64,000 bases of DNA, taken from assembly GCA_029858285.1 (NCBI GenBank), contig JAOUFN010000007.1:1-64000 (forward strand), written 5' to 3'. Positions 36,741 through 46,750 of this stretch are shown one piece after another (positions within the stretch are counted from its first letter, which is position 1; each line of letters opens with the position of its first letter). The position numbers were made by a program, and so were the translations under genes. The notes under the pieces are model-generated. The model did no database searches. It was not told where the DNA came from and saw only the letters and a list, made by a program, of their open reading frames with translations. Origin of the DNA: Nitrospirota bacterium (GTDB taxonomy: Bacteria; Nitrospirota; JACRHL01).

Positions 36741-38198
36741 TCAATTAATCAGCAGGTGCACCCATATGCTGGCCGCATATCCCAGCGCCACCGCCCACGA
36801 CCAGCGCAGGTGCCCAAAGAAGGTGTAAACGCCCCGCGCCTGCCCCATCAGGGCCACCCCGGCGGCGGACCCGACAGACAGCAGGGAACCGCCCACGCCG
36901 GCGGTAAGGGTCACCAGCAACCACTGGCTGACGTCCATGTCCGGGTTCATGGTGAGTACCGCAAACATCACCGGAATGTTGTCCACCACCGCCGACAGCA
37001 GCCCTACCAGAATATTGGCGGTCGTCGGCCCCAGGTCGGTGTACATGGCGTGGGACAGCCCCGCCAGATAGCCAATGGTGCCCAGTCCGCCGACGCACAT
37101 GACCACACCATAGAAGAACATCAGTGTGTCCCACTCGGCGCGTTTCATGCTGCTGAAGATATCGAACGCCCGGTCACCATCCACCACCGAGCGTTCCTCT
37201 TCCGGCCCGCCAATGTCCGCAAATTCCCGCCGTAGTTCGTCCCGCCGCAGTTCGTCCCGCCGCAGGAAATAGCCATAAACTTTCAGCAGCCCCAGACCGG
37301 TCATCATGCCCAGAACCGGCGGCAGGTGCAGAAAGTTGTGCCCGGTCACTGCCAGGGTAATGGTGATCGCAAACAGACCCACTACCACGAAGCCGCCATG
37401 CTTTACCTCCACGCGTTCGGTAGACGCATGAGGGTTGCCGCGGGGTACCGCAAAGGCCATGCACACGGCTGGGACCAGCCAGTTGACGGCGGAGGGGATC
37501 AGCAGGCGGAAAAATTCCTGAAAATGCACCAGCCCCTTTTGCCATACCATCAAGGTGGTGATATCCCCGAACGGCGAAAAGGCCCCTCCGGCATTGGCGG
37601 CCACCACGATGTTGATGTACGACAGGGCCACGAAGCGGGGCTGTCCGGCGCCCACGGCCATGACCACAGCACCCATCACCAGGGCGGTGGTAAGGTTATC
37701 CGCCACGGGACTGATGCAGAACGCCAGCAAACCGGTAAGCCAGAACACGGCGCGCAGGGAAAAACCGGAGGACACCAGCCAGCCGCGTAAGGCACGGAAG
37801 ATGTCGCGCTCTTCCATGGTGTTGATGTAGGTCATCGCCGCCAGCAGGAACAGCATCAGTTCCGCATATTCCAGCAGATTGTGGCGTACCGCCTCCCCGG
37901 CGCTGTGGGTGTCGCCGTGCAGGGCGTAGGCGACACCGATCAGCCCCCAGATGATGCCCGCCGCCACCATCACCGGCTTCGATTTGCGCAGGTGCAGGAA
38001 CTCCTCGCTCATCACCAGCAGGTAGGCGAGCACGAACAGGCCAAGGGAGGTGATACCAAACCAGGTGTCGGTGAGATCAAGGGGGGCGATGGGCTCCCCG
38101 GAGGGGATTCCGGAAGCCAGTGCGGCGCCGGGGGCCAACGCCCCGATCAGGGACGGCAGGCCAAGGGCGAGGACAGATCGAAAGCGGGGAGGGGTCAC
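36741..38198 (-). CDS. nhaD: NhaD-type Na+/H+ antiporter
   Basis: 485 residues from the GTG at 38198, which has AAGGA 9 nt upstream; the frame is open further but without family similarity. A signal-like N-terminal helix is followed by ~12 transmembrane segments. Hallmarks of NhaD/arsenite-permease superfamily antiporters are SPVADNLTTALVMGA, ANAGGAFSPFGDITTLMVWQ and VDNIPVMFA. Exports sodium (or lithium) in exchange for protons at the inner membrane; the family is common in marine and halophilic bacteria. A short charged loop holds a tandem RRDEL duplication. Confidence 0.9.
   Translation of the reverse strand: MTPPRFRSVLALGLPSLIGALAPGAALASGIPSGEPIAPLDLTDTWFGITSLGLFVLAYLLVMSEEFLHLRKSKPVMVAAGIIWGLIGVAYALHGDTHSAGEAVRHNLLEYAELMLFLLAAMTYINTMEERDIFRALRGWLVSSGFSLRAVFWLTGLLAFCISPVADNLTTALVMGAVVMAVGAGQPRFVALSYINIVVAANAGGAFSPFGDITTLMVWQKGLVHFQEFFRLLIPSAVNWLVPAVCMAFAVPRGNPHASTERVEVKHGGFVVVGLFAITITLAVTGHNFLHLPPVLGMMTGLGLLKVYGYFLRRDELRRDELRREFADIGGPEEERSVVDGDRAFDIFSSMKRAEWDTLMFFYGVVMCVGGLGTIGYLAGLSHAMYTDLGPTTANILVGLLSAVVDNIPVMFAVLTMNPDMDVSQWLLVTLTAGVGGSLLSVGSAAGVALMGQARGVYTFFGHLRWSWAVALGYAASIWVHLLIN
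37236..37265. repeat. 15-bp tandem duplication inside nhaD
   Basis: TTCGTCCCGCCGCAG occurs twice in direct succession and encodes RRDELRRDELRRE in a cytoplasmic-type charged loop. In-frame, so it does not disrupt the protein; a likely slippage site. Confidence 0.7.
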
Positions 38199-38513
38199 CA
38201 AAAAAGTCCTTGTAGTTTGTTCGGGTGGCGGGCGAGGTAGCCTCCGGGAGGCCGGGAGCACGTCACGGGAACCATCCAGGGTAACCGTTGGCGGCCCATT
38301 CTGCCCATATCCACCGGGGCAGGCAAGGGGCGGGCCCGATCTATCCACCAGGCTCCGCAGGTGTTCGGGGCGGTACCGATGCACACCTTTGGAAATAATC
38401 GCGCCCCCCGCCGGCCAGACACCGGTCAACGGTTTGGCTTGACAATTGGGCACGGGAGACAAATACTTCTCTCCTTTGAAACGGGCGTATTGCGCCGTTC
38501 ACAGGAAGCATTC
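38199..38513. other. Intergenic region between nhaD and tRNA-Val
   Basis: 315 bp between divergent genes. I see the nhaD ribosome-binding site at its left edge and a strong tRNA promoter at 38439-38467; no gene. Confidence 0.5.
38439..38467 (+). promoter_or_regulatory. Promoter of tRNA-Val
   Basis: Consensus TTGACA (38439-38444), a 17-nt spacer and AATACT (38462-38467). The transcript would start near 38474, about 40 nt before the tRNA. It could also read on into infC, as no terminator is evident between them. Confidence 0.7.
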
Positions 38514-38588
38514 AGGCGCGTAGCTCAGGGGTAGAGCGCTACCTTGACACGGTAGAGGTCGGCGGTTCGAAACCGCCCGTGCCTACCA
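38514..38588 (+). tRNA. tRNA-Val(GAC)
   Basis: Cloverleaf read by eye: acceptor stem AGGCGCG pairs with CGTGCCT (one G-U pair), D arm TAGCTCAGGGGTAGAGC, anticodon stem CTACC/GGTAG with loop TTGACAC giving anticodon GAC, T arm with GGTTCGAAACC. The 3' CCA is encoded (38586-38588). Reads valine codons GUC/GUU. It stands alone, upstream of the infC-rpmI-rplT group. Confidence 0.93.
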
Positions 38589-38793
38589 TCTTTCTTGTCC
38601 GGCCACGCATGGTCGGGGGGCTGTCCGGGACCCGTGGTTACGGGTTGGGCGGGTCCGGAGGCGGGGTGTTCGGGGATTCCGGCGGCTATGGTCCGTGTGG
38701 ATCGTGTGGTGAGGGTTCGATTTGTGCCGGGCCGATGTGAGGCCGGGATTGTTTTTGCGGGGCGCGGGAGCGCGCTTTAGGGAGGAACGGGTC

Positions 38794-39312
38794 ATCGCAG
38801 GCGAGCACAGGGTCAACGAGGACATTAACGCACCCAAGGTGCGGTTGGTGGCCGAGGACGGCGAGCAGGTCGGCATTGTCAGTGTCCATGAGGCGCTGGG
38901 TATGGCCCGTGGGCGGGGGCTGGACCTGGTGGAGGTGGCCCCCCAGGCCAGTCCTCCGGTATGCCGGATCATGGATTACGGCAAGTTCCGTTTCGAGTCC
39001 CGCAAGCAGCAGAAAGGCCGGGTCAAGGTCAACCGGGCCGGGCAGGTCAAGGAAGTCAAATTCCGGCCGCGCACCGACGATCACGACATTGAGTACAAGG
39101 TGCGTAACCTGCTCAAGTTCCTCGCCAACGGTCAGAAGGTGAAGGTAACCCTGTCATTCCGTGGTCGCGAGCGCAGCCGGATGGACATGTACTCGGCCGA
39201 TTTCCTGCCCAAGGTGCTGGAACTGATCGGCGATGCCGGTGTGGTGGAGCAGGCGCCGCGTCAGGAGGGAAACGTGGTTTCGTTGATGATTGCTCCCAAG
39301 GCCGGCAAGTGA
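38794..39312 (+). CDS. infC: Translation initiation factor IF-3, probable ATC start
   Basis: 172 residues. Conserved IF3 N- and C-terminal domains: HRVNEDINAPKVRLV, PPVCRIMDYGKFRFE, QVKEVKFRPRTDDHD and LSFRGRE. No ATG, GTG or TTG lies near the conserved N-terminus; the first usable one is a GTG at 38722, which adds an unrelated stretch. A perfect GGAGG at 38781-38785 sits 8 nt before ATC at 38794, matching the rare-start autoregulation of infC (AUU in E. coli, AUC in Myxococcus). thrS, usually adjacent, is absent; tRNA-Val lies upstream. Confidence 0.92.
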   Translation: MAGEHRVNEDINAPKVRLVAEDGEQVGIVSVHEALGMARGRGLDLVEVAPQASPPVCRIMDYGKFRFESRKQQKGRVKVNRAGQVKEVKFRPRTDDHDIEYKVRNLLKFLANGQKVKVTLSFRGRERSRMDMYSADFLPKVLELIGDAGVVEQAPRQEGNVVSLMIAPKAGK

Positions 39313-39318
39313 TATAAT
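39290..39318 (+). promoter_or_regulatory. Candidate internal promoter for rpmI-rplT
   Basis: TTGCTC (39290-39295), a 17-nt spacer and a perfect TATAAT (39313-39318) starting just after the infC stop. It would yield a transcript with a leader of about 165 nt before rpmI, long enough for L20-type autoregulation. Confidence 0.5.
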
Positions 39319-39489
39319 CCCCCGCTTTCGCCATCGCCCCGTTGTGTGCGGGCGCACCCCGGTCCGGGGCGGGTGCTCCGCCGGTCACATGGTGTGCGGG
39401 TGGCGGACAGTTCGGGCAGCAGGTTGTTGCGACACGCTGCGGCGTGCGCGTCTTTATTTGATCGGCGTGTTTTTTTCTCTGGGGTAACC

Positions 39490-39693
39490 ATGGCACGGCA
39501 GAAGCTTAAAACCCACCGGGGCGCGGCCAAGCGCTTCATCCGGACCAAGAACGGCAAGGTCAAGCGTGCCAGGGCGTTCGCCCGGCACCTGCTGACCAAA
39601 AAGTCGGCCAAGCGCAAGCGTCAGTACCGCAGCGGGGCCGAAGTGTCTGCCGGCGAAGTGCGCATGATTGAGCGTCTGCTGCCCTACGGGTAG
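39490..39693 (+). CDS. rpmI: Ribosomal protein bL35
   Basis: 67 residues, MARQKLKTHRGAAKRF...KSAKRKRQYR, the basic L35 signature. ATG at 39490; the frame is open upstream but unrelated. Part of infC-rpmI-rplT with a 177-bp gap from infC. Confidence 0.95.
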   Translation: MARQKLKTHRGAAKRFIRTKNGKVKRARAFARHLLTKKSAKRKRQYRSGAEVSAGEVRMIERLLPYG

Positions 39694-39769
39694 CGTCGCG
39701 GCCCGTGGCATCCGTCCTCGACGGTGTGCGGGTAAACATGGATTTTTTTCTTTGAAGGCGGGTTGAGCG

Positions 39770-40123
39770 ATGGCCAGAGTCAAGGGCGGAATCAAGACGC
39801 GCAAGCGTCACAAGAAGTACATCAAGCAGGCCAAGGGCTACGTGGGGGGGCGTGGCGCCCTTTACCGCACAGCGCGCGAGACCGTGGACCGCGCTGGCGT
39901 GTACGCCTACCGGGACCGTCGTTGCCGCAAGCGTGAATACCGCGCCCTGTGGATCGTGCGCATCAATGCCGCGGCGAACGCCCTTGGTTTGTCCTATTCG
40001 CGTTTCATGGGCGCCCTCCGGAAGCAGGGCGTCGAACTGGACCGTCGGGCCCTGGCCGATCTTGCGGCAAACCAGCCGGAGGCCTTCTCCCGGTTGGTGG
40101 AGCAGGTGAAGGCCGCGGCCTGA
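39770..40123 (+). CDS. rplT: Ribosomal protein bL20
   Basis: 117 residues, normal length. [32 protein letters not shown] and [14 protein letters not shown] are classic L20. It binds 23S rRNA early in 50S assembly and represses its own operon in several bacteria. Lies 76 bp after rpmI and ends 28 bp before a terminator. Confidence 0.96.
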   Translation: MARVKGGIKTRKRHKKYIKQAKGYVGGRGALYRTARETVDRAGVYAYRDRRCRKREYRALWIVRINAAANALGLSYSRFMGALRKQGVELDRRALADLAANQPEAFSRLVEQVKAAA

Positions 40124-40150
40124 GTCTGTTGCGTCACCGTCGCGCACATG

Positions 40151-40183
40151 AGGCCCCCGCTGATTTCGGCCGGGGCCTTTTTG
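40151..40183 (+). terminator. Rho-independent terminator after rplT
   Basis: AGGCCCC (40151-40157) pairs with GGGGCCT (40172-40178), followed by TTTTTGTT. Ends the ribosomal-protein transcript and separates it from the polysaccharide export genes. Confidence 0.75.
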
Positions 40184-40224
40184 TTGGGAACTGGGCCAGA
40201 CACTTCCGGCGCATCGCGTGGGGG

Positions 40225-42888
40225 GTGGTTCCGTTCCTGGCTCCGGTGTTGGCCGTGTGCCTGCCTCCCGCCCCGGCTTCTGCGCAGGACGGCGGGTTGC
40301 TGGATCTTTTGACTCCCACACAACAGGGTCAGGTCGGCGGGCTCCTTGAGGGGCGTTCCCCGGCCAGTGCGGGCAACGGCCCGGCATTCGGCTCTCCGGC
40401 GGCGGAAAAGCCCGATAGCGGTGCTGGCTCCCGGCGCGAGGATCGCGAGTATCTCGGCCAGGAAAAGGATGAGCCGGTGGCGTGGCCGGAAATTGCCGGT
40501 GGCGTTCAGCCGGGCGATGTCCTGCTGATTGATGGCATCCGCCACCGTATCGACCGGGAGGGCCGCCTGTGGCTCCCGGGAGAGGCCCCCCTGACGGTTA
40601 TGGGGTGGTCACTGTCAGAAGTGCGGGCAACCATTTCTACCTTGCCATTCGCCAGCGGCCGCCCCTTGGGTCTGCGCATCCTGCCGCGTTCCGAGCGACT
40701 TTCGGGCTTGGGTGTGCAGCCTTTCGGCTACGACATCCTGCGCAGCGGCAATGCCACTTTGCCGGATCCCCGCGCCCCGGTGGCCAAAGACTATGTGGTG
40801 GGACCGGGTGATACCTTCCTGTTGCAACTGTTCGGCAAGGAAAGCGCCGAATACAACCTTGCGGTTACCCGCGATGGCACACTGCTCATCCCGCGCTTCG
40901 GCCCTCTGCAGGTGGCGGGCCTCTCTTACGACGAAGTTCACAAGCTGATCCGCTCGCGAATCCGCTCCCAGAGCATCGGAGTGGAGGTGGGGGTGACCAT
41001 GGGCACCCTGCGCAGCATCCAGGTTTTTGTGCTCGGGGATGTGGAAAAACCCGGCCTGTACGGCCTCAGCGCCATGTCCACCCCGATTCATGCCCTGTAC
41101 GCCGCAGGGGGGGTGCGCCCCAATGGCAGCCTGCGCCGTGTCGAGGTCAAGCGCAACGGAAAGAGCATTGGTGTGGTGGACCTGTACGACTTTTTGCTGT
41201 CCGGCAACAGCCGCGCCCATTTGCGGCTGGAATCCGGCGACGTGGTACTGGTTCCACCGGTGGAAGGGCTGGTGGCTGTGGCGGGTATGGTGCGGCGGGC
41301 CGCCATTTACGAATTGAAGGGTGGCGAAACCGCTGCGGACATGTTGACGCTGGCCGGGGGACTGTCCGCCGAGGGGAACGAAGCCGCCATACGCCTTCAG
41401 CGGCTGGAGCCGGTCCGCGGCCAGAGCGTGCGAGACCTTGGTTCCGCAGAACTGGTGCTGCCGGTGCAGGACGGTGACGTATTGCGCGTCTACCCCAAAT
41501 TCGGCGGGGTACTCCATACCATCCGCATCGGGGGGCATGTCGTCGAGCCGGGTGAATATCCGTGGTCGACGGGAATGCGTCTGACCGACCTGGTGCAGGA
41601 CATGGGGCGCCTGTTGCCGGGGGCCGATCCGGACTTCATTCTGGTGGCCCGTATGGAGCAACCTGGCACCGCCCCCGCCTACTACCAGACCTCCCTGCGG
41701 GAGGCGCTGCTACATCCCGAGTCCGACGCCAACCTGGCTCTCCATGAGCAGGATCGCATCCTCGTGTTCTCTGTGGACGATGACCGCGCTACCCTGCTGC
41801 GGCCAGAGGTCGATCAGCTTTCCCGCACAGCGGTGGCGGGTAAAATTCCCGACCGAACCGTGGCCATTGATGGGGAGGTGCACCATGTGGGTCGTTACCC
41901 ACTCACCTCGGGCATGCGTTTGATGGATTTGCTGGCTGCGGCTGGCAGCACCACCGGGCGGGCGTTTCCCCACCAGGTGTTGATTACGCGATTTTCCCTC
42001 AGCGGAAACGGGGAGCAGCGCGAGGCTTCCCACATCACCGTCGATCTGGAGAAGGCCCGTGCCGGCAGCGCCGGGGACAATCTGCAGCTACAGCCAGGGG
42101 ACCGGGTGATGGTGCGCTCCGTGCCCAGTTGGCAGGGGGGGGCGGTGATGTTGTCCGGTGAGGTGAAATTCCCCGGTCGGTACGTCATTGGTGAGGGGGA
42201 GACCGTTGGCGATCTGGTAAAGCGCGCCGGGGGGCTGACCGAGCATGCATACCTGGACGGCGTCGTGTTCACGCGGGAGGAGGTTCGCCGTCAGGCCACG
42301 CGGGAGTGGGGCCGTGCCATCGAAGACCTGGAAAAGGAAATCGCCTGGTTGCAAGGAGATACGTCGCCAATTATCGACGAGGCCCAGCGCCACCGCTCGG
42401 TGGCCGCCGGAAACCAGTTGCTGCAGTCGATGCGCGAGGCGGACCTTCCCGGCCGGGTCGCAATACAGCTCCGATCACGGCGCGACGGTAATGTGGAGGT
42501 GGTGGGTGGTCAGGTGACCCTGGCAGCCGGGGATCGCCTGCACATTCCCCGGCAGCCGGACTCGGTGTTGGTGCTGGGTGAGGTGTTTCACCCCACCGCC
42601 CATCTCTACCGCAGCGGCAAGCACATGAAGTTTTACGTGGCTTCCAGCGGCGGCATCACCCGCTACGGTGACAGGCGCCGCGTGCTGGTGGTACGGGCCG
42701 ACGGTTCGGTGCGGCAGGCCAAAATCGGCTGGCTGCGTTCAGGCCTGTCCGTGCACGCTGGCGATGTGGTGGTGGTGCCGAAAAAACTGGAGACCTATTC
42801 GGCCCTGCGCATGGCCACCGATATCACCCAGATTCTCTACCAATTGGCCGTGTCCACCGCAGCGGCCAAAGCCGTGGGCGTGTTCTAG
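40225..42888 (+). CDS. Polysaccharide export protein with multiple SLBB domains (Wza-like)
   Basis: About 887 residues from the GTG at 40225. A signal peptide (FLAPVLAVCLPPAPASAQ) leads to a Poly_export domain (KDYVVGPGDTFLLQLFGKES) and then several SLBB repeats, each with a G.V..PG.Y core (EKPGLYGL, VEPGEYPW, HHVGRYPL, KFPGRYVI). This is the build of outer-membrane secretins for exopolysaccharide that are longer than Wza. The start is uncertain: the frame is open upstream through rplT, and any earlier start would place the terminator inside the gene. Coupled to a chain-length regulator 6 bp downstream. Confidence 0.8.
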   Translation: MVPFLAPVLAVCLPPAPASAQDGGLLDLLTPTQQGQVGGLLEGRSPASAGNGPAFGSPAAEKPDSGAGSRREDREYLGQEKDEPVAWPEIAGGVQPGDVLLIDGIRHRIDREGRLWLPGEAPLTVMGWSLSEVRATISTLPFASGRPLGLRILPRSERLSGLGVQPFGYDILRSGNATLPDPRAPVAKDYVVGPGDTFLLQLFGKESAEYNLAVTRDGTLLIPRFGPLQVAGLSYDEVHKLIRSRIRSQSIGVEVGVTMGTLRSIQVFVLGDVEKPGLYGLSAMSTPIHALYAAGGVRPNGSLRRVEVKRNGKSIGVVDLYDFLLSGNSRAHLRLESGDVVLVPPVEGLVAVAGMVRRAAIYELKGGETAADMLTLAGGLSAEGNEAAIRLQRLEPVRGQSVRDLGSAELVLPVQDGDVLRVYPKFGGVLHTIRIGGHVVEPGEYPWSTGMRLTDLVQDMGRLLPGADPDFILVARMEQPGTAPAYYQTSLREALLHPESDANLALHEQDRILVFSVDDDRATLLRPEVDQLSRTAVAGKIPDRTVAIDGEVHHVGRYPLTSGMRLMDLLAAAGSTTGRAFPHQVLITRFSLSGNGEQREASHITVDLEKARAGSAGDNLQLQPGDRVMVRSVPSWQGGAVMLSGEVKFPGRYVIGEGETVGDLVKRAGGLTEHAYLDGVVFTREEVRRQATREWGRAIEDLEKEIAWLQGDTSPIIDEAQRHRSVAAGNQLLQSMREADLPGRVAIQLRSRRDGNVEVVGGQVTLAAGDRLHIPRQPDSVLVLGEVFHPTAHLYRSGKHMKFYVASSGGITRYGDRRRVLVVRADGSVRQAKIGWLRSGLSVHAGDVVVVPKKLETYSALRMATDITQILYQLAVSTAAAKAVGVF

Positions 42889-42894
42889 TCGCAG

Positions 42895-43794
42895 ATGCAC
42901 GGGCACGCTCCAGAAATGGTTCCGGACGTCCATCTGTCCGATTACCTTCGCGTATTGCGCGCCTGGAAATGGTGGATCACCCTGGCCAGCGTGACAGGGG
43001 CGGGAATAGGGGTGTGCGTCGCGCTGTGGATGTCTCCTGTCTACCGTGCCGAGGCCGTCATCTTTCCGGTGGCGACGGGGGGCGGGTCCGGGATGGCGCT
43101 GGCGGACCGACTGGGGGGAATGTTTCCGGGATTCGGGGTCTCCGCGGGGAACAATACATCGCGCCAGCAGGTGGCCATTCTGACCTCCCGGGCGTTTACG
43201 GTGCGGGTTATCGAGCACTACCACCTTCTTCCGGAATTGTTTCCCGATCGCTGGGACGCCGCTACCAAGACATGGCGAGATGGGGTCGAGCCGACCCAAT
43301 GGCAGGCCTACCGGCGCATGCGGCAGGCACGCAGCGTGGAGGAGGATCGCAAGACCGGCCTGTTCACCGTCGCCATCGAGTGGCAGGACCCGAATTTGGC
43401 CGCACGCTGGGTGGATTTGCACATCCGGGCCCTCAATCACGACCTGCAGCAACAGGCCATCGCGTCTTCCGAAAAGATCATTGCCGACCTCACCGAACAG
43501 GCCAATCAAACCGGCAACGTGGACATGCGGGCAGCGCTGTTCCGGCTGATTGAGTCCGAAACCAAGCGGGGGGTGCTGGCGCGGGTGTCGGATGAGTACG
43601 CCTTCGGGGTGATTGATCCTCCGGTGGCCCCGGACCGCAAGGTGCGTCCCAACCGCAAGCTGATCGTCCTGCTGGGCACTGGAACTGGTTTTGGAGGCAT
43701 GACTTTCGCGGCGTTTTTCGCGGAATACCTGGCCAGTTCACGGCAGCGCCGCCATCTGGCTGCCGGGGCCGCCACTCCGGTTTCCCGCGTTTAG
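42895..43794 (+). CDS. Wzz/GumC-type polysaccharide chain-length determinant
   Basis: 299 residues: an N-terminal transmembrane helix (~30-51), a large periplasmic helical domain, and a second helix (~260-282) preceded by the family's proline motif (VIDPPVAPDRKVRPNRK). Wzz proteins sit in the inner membrane and control polymer length or export with the outer-membrane partner encoded immediately upstream. There is no C-terminal kinase domain. Its stop overlaps the convergent tatC stop by 4 bp. Confidence 0.82.
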   Translation: MHGHAPEMVPDVHLSDYLRVLRAWKWWITLASVTGAGIGVCVALWMSPVYRAEAVIFPVATGGGSGMALADRLGGMFPGFGVSAGNNTSRQQVAILTSRAFTVRVIEHYHLLPELFPDRWDAATKTWRDGVEPTQWQAYRRMRQARSVEEDRKTGLFTVAIEWQDPNLAARWVDLHIRALNHDLQQQAIASSEKIIADLTEQANQTGNVDMRAALFRLIESETKRGVLARVSDEYAFGVIDPPVAPDRKVRPNRKLIVLLGTGTGFGGMTFAAFFAEYLASSRQRRHLAAGAATPVSRV

Positions 43795-44543
43795 GATTCG
43801 GTCTGGCGGGTGGCGGCGCGCCGCTTTTGGCGACCGAACCAGCGCGCCAGCAACACCCCCACCTCGTACAGCACGATCAGAGGTGCCGCCATCAGCAATT
43901 GGTTGAATACGTCCGGCGTGGGGGTGAGCACAGCGGCGACCACGAATGCCAGAAGAACGGCATAGCGCCGGTTGCGGGACAGGAACTCCGGGGTAACCAC
44001 CCCCATCCGCGACAACAGCACCAGCAGCGGTGGCAGTTCAAAAATTATTCCGAACGCCAAGAAGAATTTGACGCAAAAATCCACATAAGTGCCTACCGAC
44101 AGGACCGCCTGCAAGCCGTCGGTCTTGTAGCCGAGCAGGAAACCGATGGTGAATGGCAGCACCACCCAGGCACAAAAGGCCATGCCGCCCGCGAACAGCA
44201 GCGAGGCGAAGGTGACGAACAGCCCCCCCAGGCGGCGTTCATCCGGATGCAGCCCCGGTTCCACGAAGCGCCAAACCTGATACAACACCACCGGCATGGA
44301 CAACAGCAGTCCGGCCATAAAGGCCACTTTCATGTTGGCCCAGAACGGTTCACCCGGGGTGATGAACACCAGGGGGGAGGAAAGTGGCCTGGCCAGCCAG
44401 TGGATGATCCGTTCCGATATTGCAAAGCAGGCCACGGAGGCAATCAGCACCGCCAGGGCAGCACGCATCAGGCGCACCCGCAACTCGCCCAGATGGAGCA
44501 GGAAGGGCATGCGACCGTCCGGTGGGGTCGGGCGGGGAGTCAC
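43791..44543 (-). CDS. tatC: Sec-independent translocase subunit TatC
   Basis: 250 residues with six predicted transmembrane segments. Conserved FLLHLGELRVRLMRA at the N-terminus, FVEPGLHPDERR and FELPPLLVLLSRMGVV. TatC forms the receptor for twin-arginine signal peptides. ATGA overlap with tatB. No tatA is seen in the window. Confidence 0.94.
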   Translation of the reverse strand: MTPRPTPPDGRMPFLLHLGELRVRLMRAALAVLIASVACFAISERIIHWLARPLSSPLVFITPGEPFWANMKVAFMAGLLLSMPVVLYQVWRFVEPGLHPDERRLGGLFVTFASLLFAGGMAFCAWVVLPFTIGFLLGYKTDGLQAVLSVGTYVDFCVKFFLAFGIIFELPPLLVLLSRMGVVTPEFLSRNRRYAVLLAFVVAAVLTPTPDVFNQLLMAAPLIVLYEVGVLLARWFGRQKRRAATRQTES

Positions 44544-44821
44544 GGTTTTTCGGGGGTCGGGGGTTGTGGGGCTGGCCGTTCCGGGGCGTCCGGCAACGTC
44601 GGTGCGCCCCCTTGGTGCGGGGGCCCGTCTGTGTGCGTCGGGCGGGTGTCGGTGGAGGAAATGCCCCGGTCCACCTCGCGCCGCACTTCAGCCGCAGCTG
44701 CCCGGAACCTGCCGATGATGCGCCCTAGCGCGTGCGCCAGCTCCGGCAGCCGCTGGGGACCCAACACCACCAGGGCGACGGCCAGAATCACCAGAAGTTC
44801 CGGCATCCCTACACCAAACAC
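44540..44821 (-). CDS. tatB: Sec-independent translocase subunit TatB
   Basis: 93 residues. N-terminal transmembrane helix, then the LGPQRLPELAHALGR amphipathic helix typical of TatB (TatA has FGAKRLPELG), and a Pro-rich tail. Short for TatB. With TatC it builds the substrate receptor. Divergent from purA. Confidence 0.85.
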   Translation of the reverse strand: MFGVGMPELLVILAVALVVLGPQRLPELAHALGRIIGRFRAAAAEVRREVDRGISSTDTRPTHTDGPPHQGGAPTLPDAPERPAPQPPTPEKP

Positions 44822-44988
44822 GGTGTGCTCCCTGGCCCGGATAACGTGCGCATGGGGGCAGCATATCCGGTCCGGCTTCGGCGGCGCAACGCGATCCCGT
44901 CATTGGCGGCTGGCTCTGCCCCTTCTTTACAGGCTTTCTTCCGGGGGTGGCCCCCTGCTATGCTGTCCCGGTTTTTCCCCAAAAGTAA

Positions 44989-46329
<1,341 letters not shown>

Positions 46330-46379
46330 TCGCCCGCCCGGCGGTCCACTGTGATGTAACACTGGTAGGGGACGAATTC

Positions 46380-46712
46380 ATGGCACACGGCAAGGATTTG
46401 CGCCGCTCAGCGCGCTACCCGGTAGTGGGATTGGCCACCGTTGAGGTGTTGCCGGGGCTGGATGTGCTGGAGGGGTATGTGGCCAACTTTGGCACCCACG
46501 GCGTGGGGCTGTATGTTCGCGATCCCTTGGCACCGGGGGACCACGTGCACATCACCCTGGCCATCGACGGGGTGCCGGACATGGATGTGGCCGAGCGCTA
46601 CCAGGGCAATGTGGTGTGGATCAACCAGGTCGGCGGCGTGTTTGCGGTAGGTATCGAGTTTCTGGACGAGCAGGGCGGTTGCCCGTACGCGGCCAGTTTC
46701 AGACAGGGATGA
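46380..46712 (+). CDS. PilZ domain protein
   Basis: 110 residues from the ATG at 46380. The c-di-GMP-binding signature is present in variant form: RRSARYPV (RxxxR) near the N-terminus and NFGTHGVGL (D/NxSxxG with Thr for Ser). Single-domain PilZ proteins act as c-di-GMP receptors for motility, pili or exopolysaccharide. Regulatory targets are not evident, but pilT and exopolysaccharide genes are in the same window. Confidence 0.78.
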   Translation: MAHGKDLRRSARYPVVGLATVEVLPGLDVLEGYVANFGTHGVGLYVRDPLAPGDHVHITLAIDGVPDMDVAERYQGNVVWINQVGGVFAVGIEFLDEQGGCPYAASFRQG

Positions 46713-46722
46713 TGTCCCGCAG

Positions 46723-46750
46723 TTGATCTTTTGCTGCGGGCGCGTATACT
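46723..46750 (+). promoter_or_regulatory. Promoter of the exported-protein operon
   Basis: TTGATC (46723-46728), a 16-nt spacer and TATACT (46745-46750), just after the PilZ stop. The leader to the next gene would be about 105 or 180 nt depending on its start. Confidence 0.5.

Noticed and set aside
38199-38462. An 88-residue N-terminal extension of nhaD
   Set aside because: The stretch is Pro/Arg-rich without antiporter similarity, overlaps the tRNA promoter region, and the GTG at 38198 has a good ribosome-binding site.
44943-44955. GGGGG-TGG-CCCCC inverted repeat in the purA promoter region as a PurR site
   Set aside because: It is homopolymeric, does not resemble the PurR consensus, and could arise by chance in GC-rich DNA.
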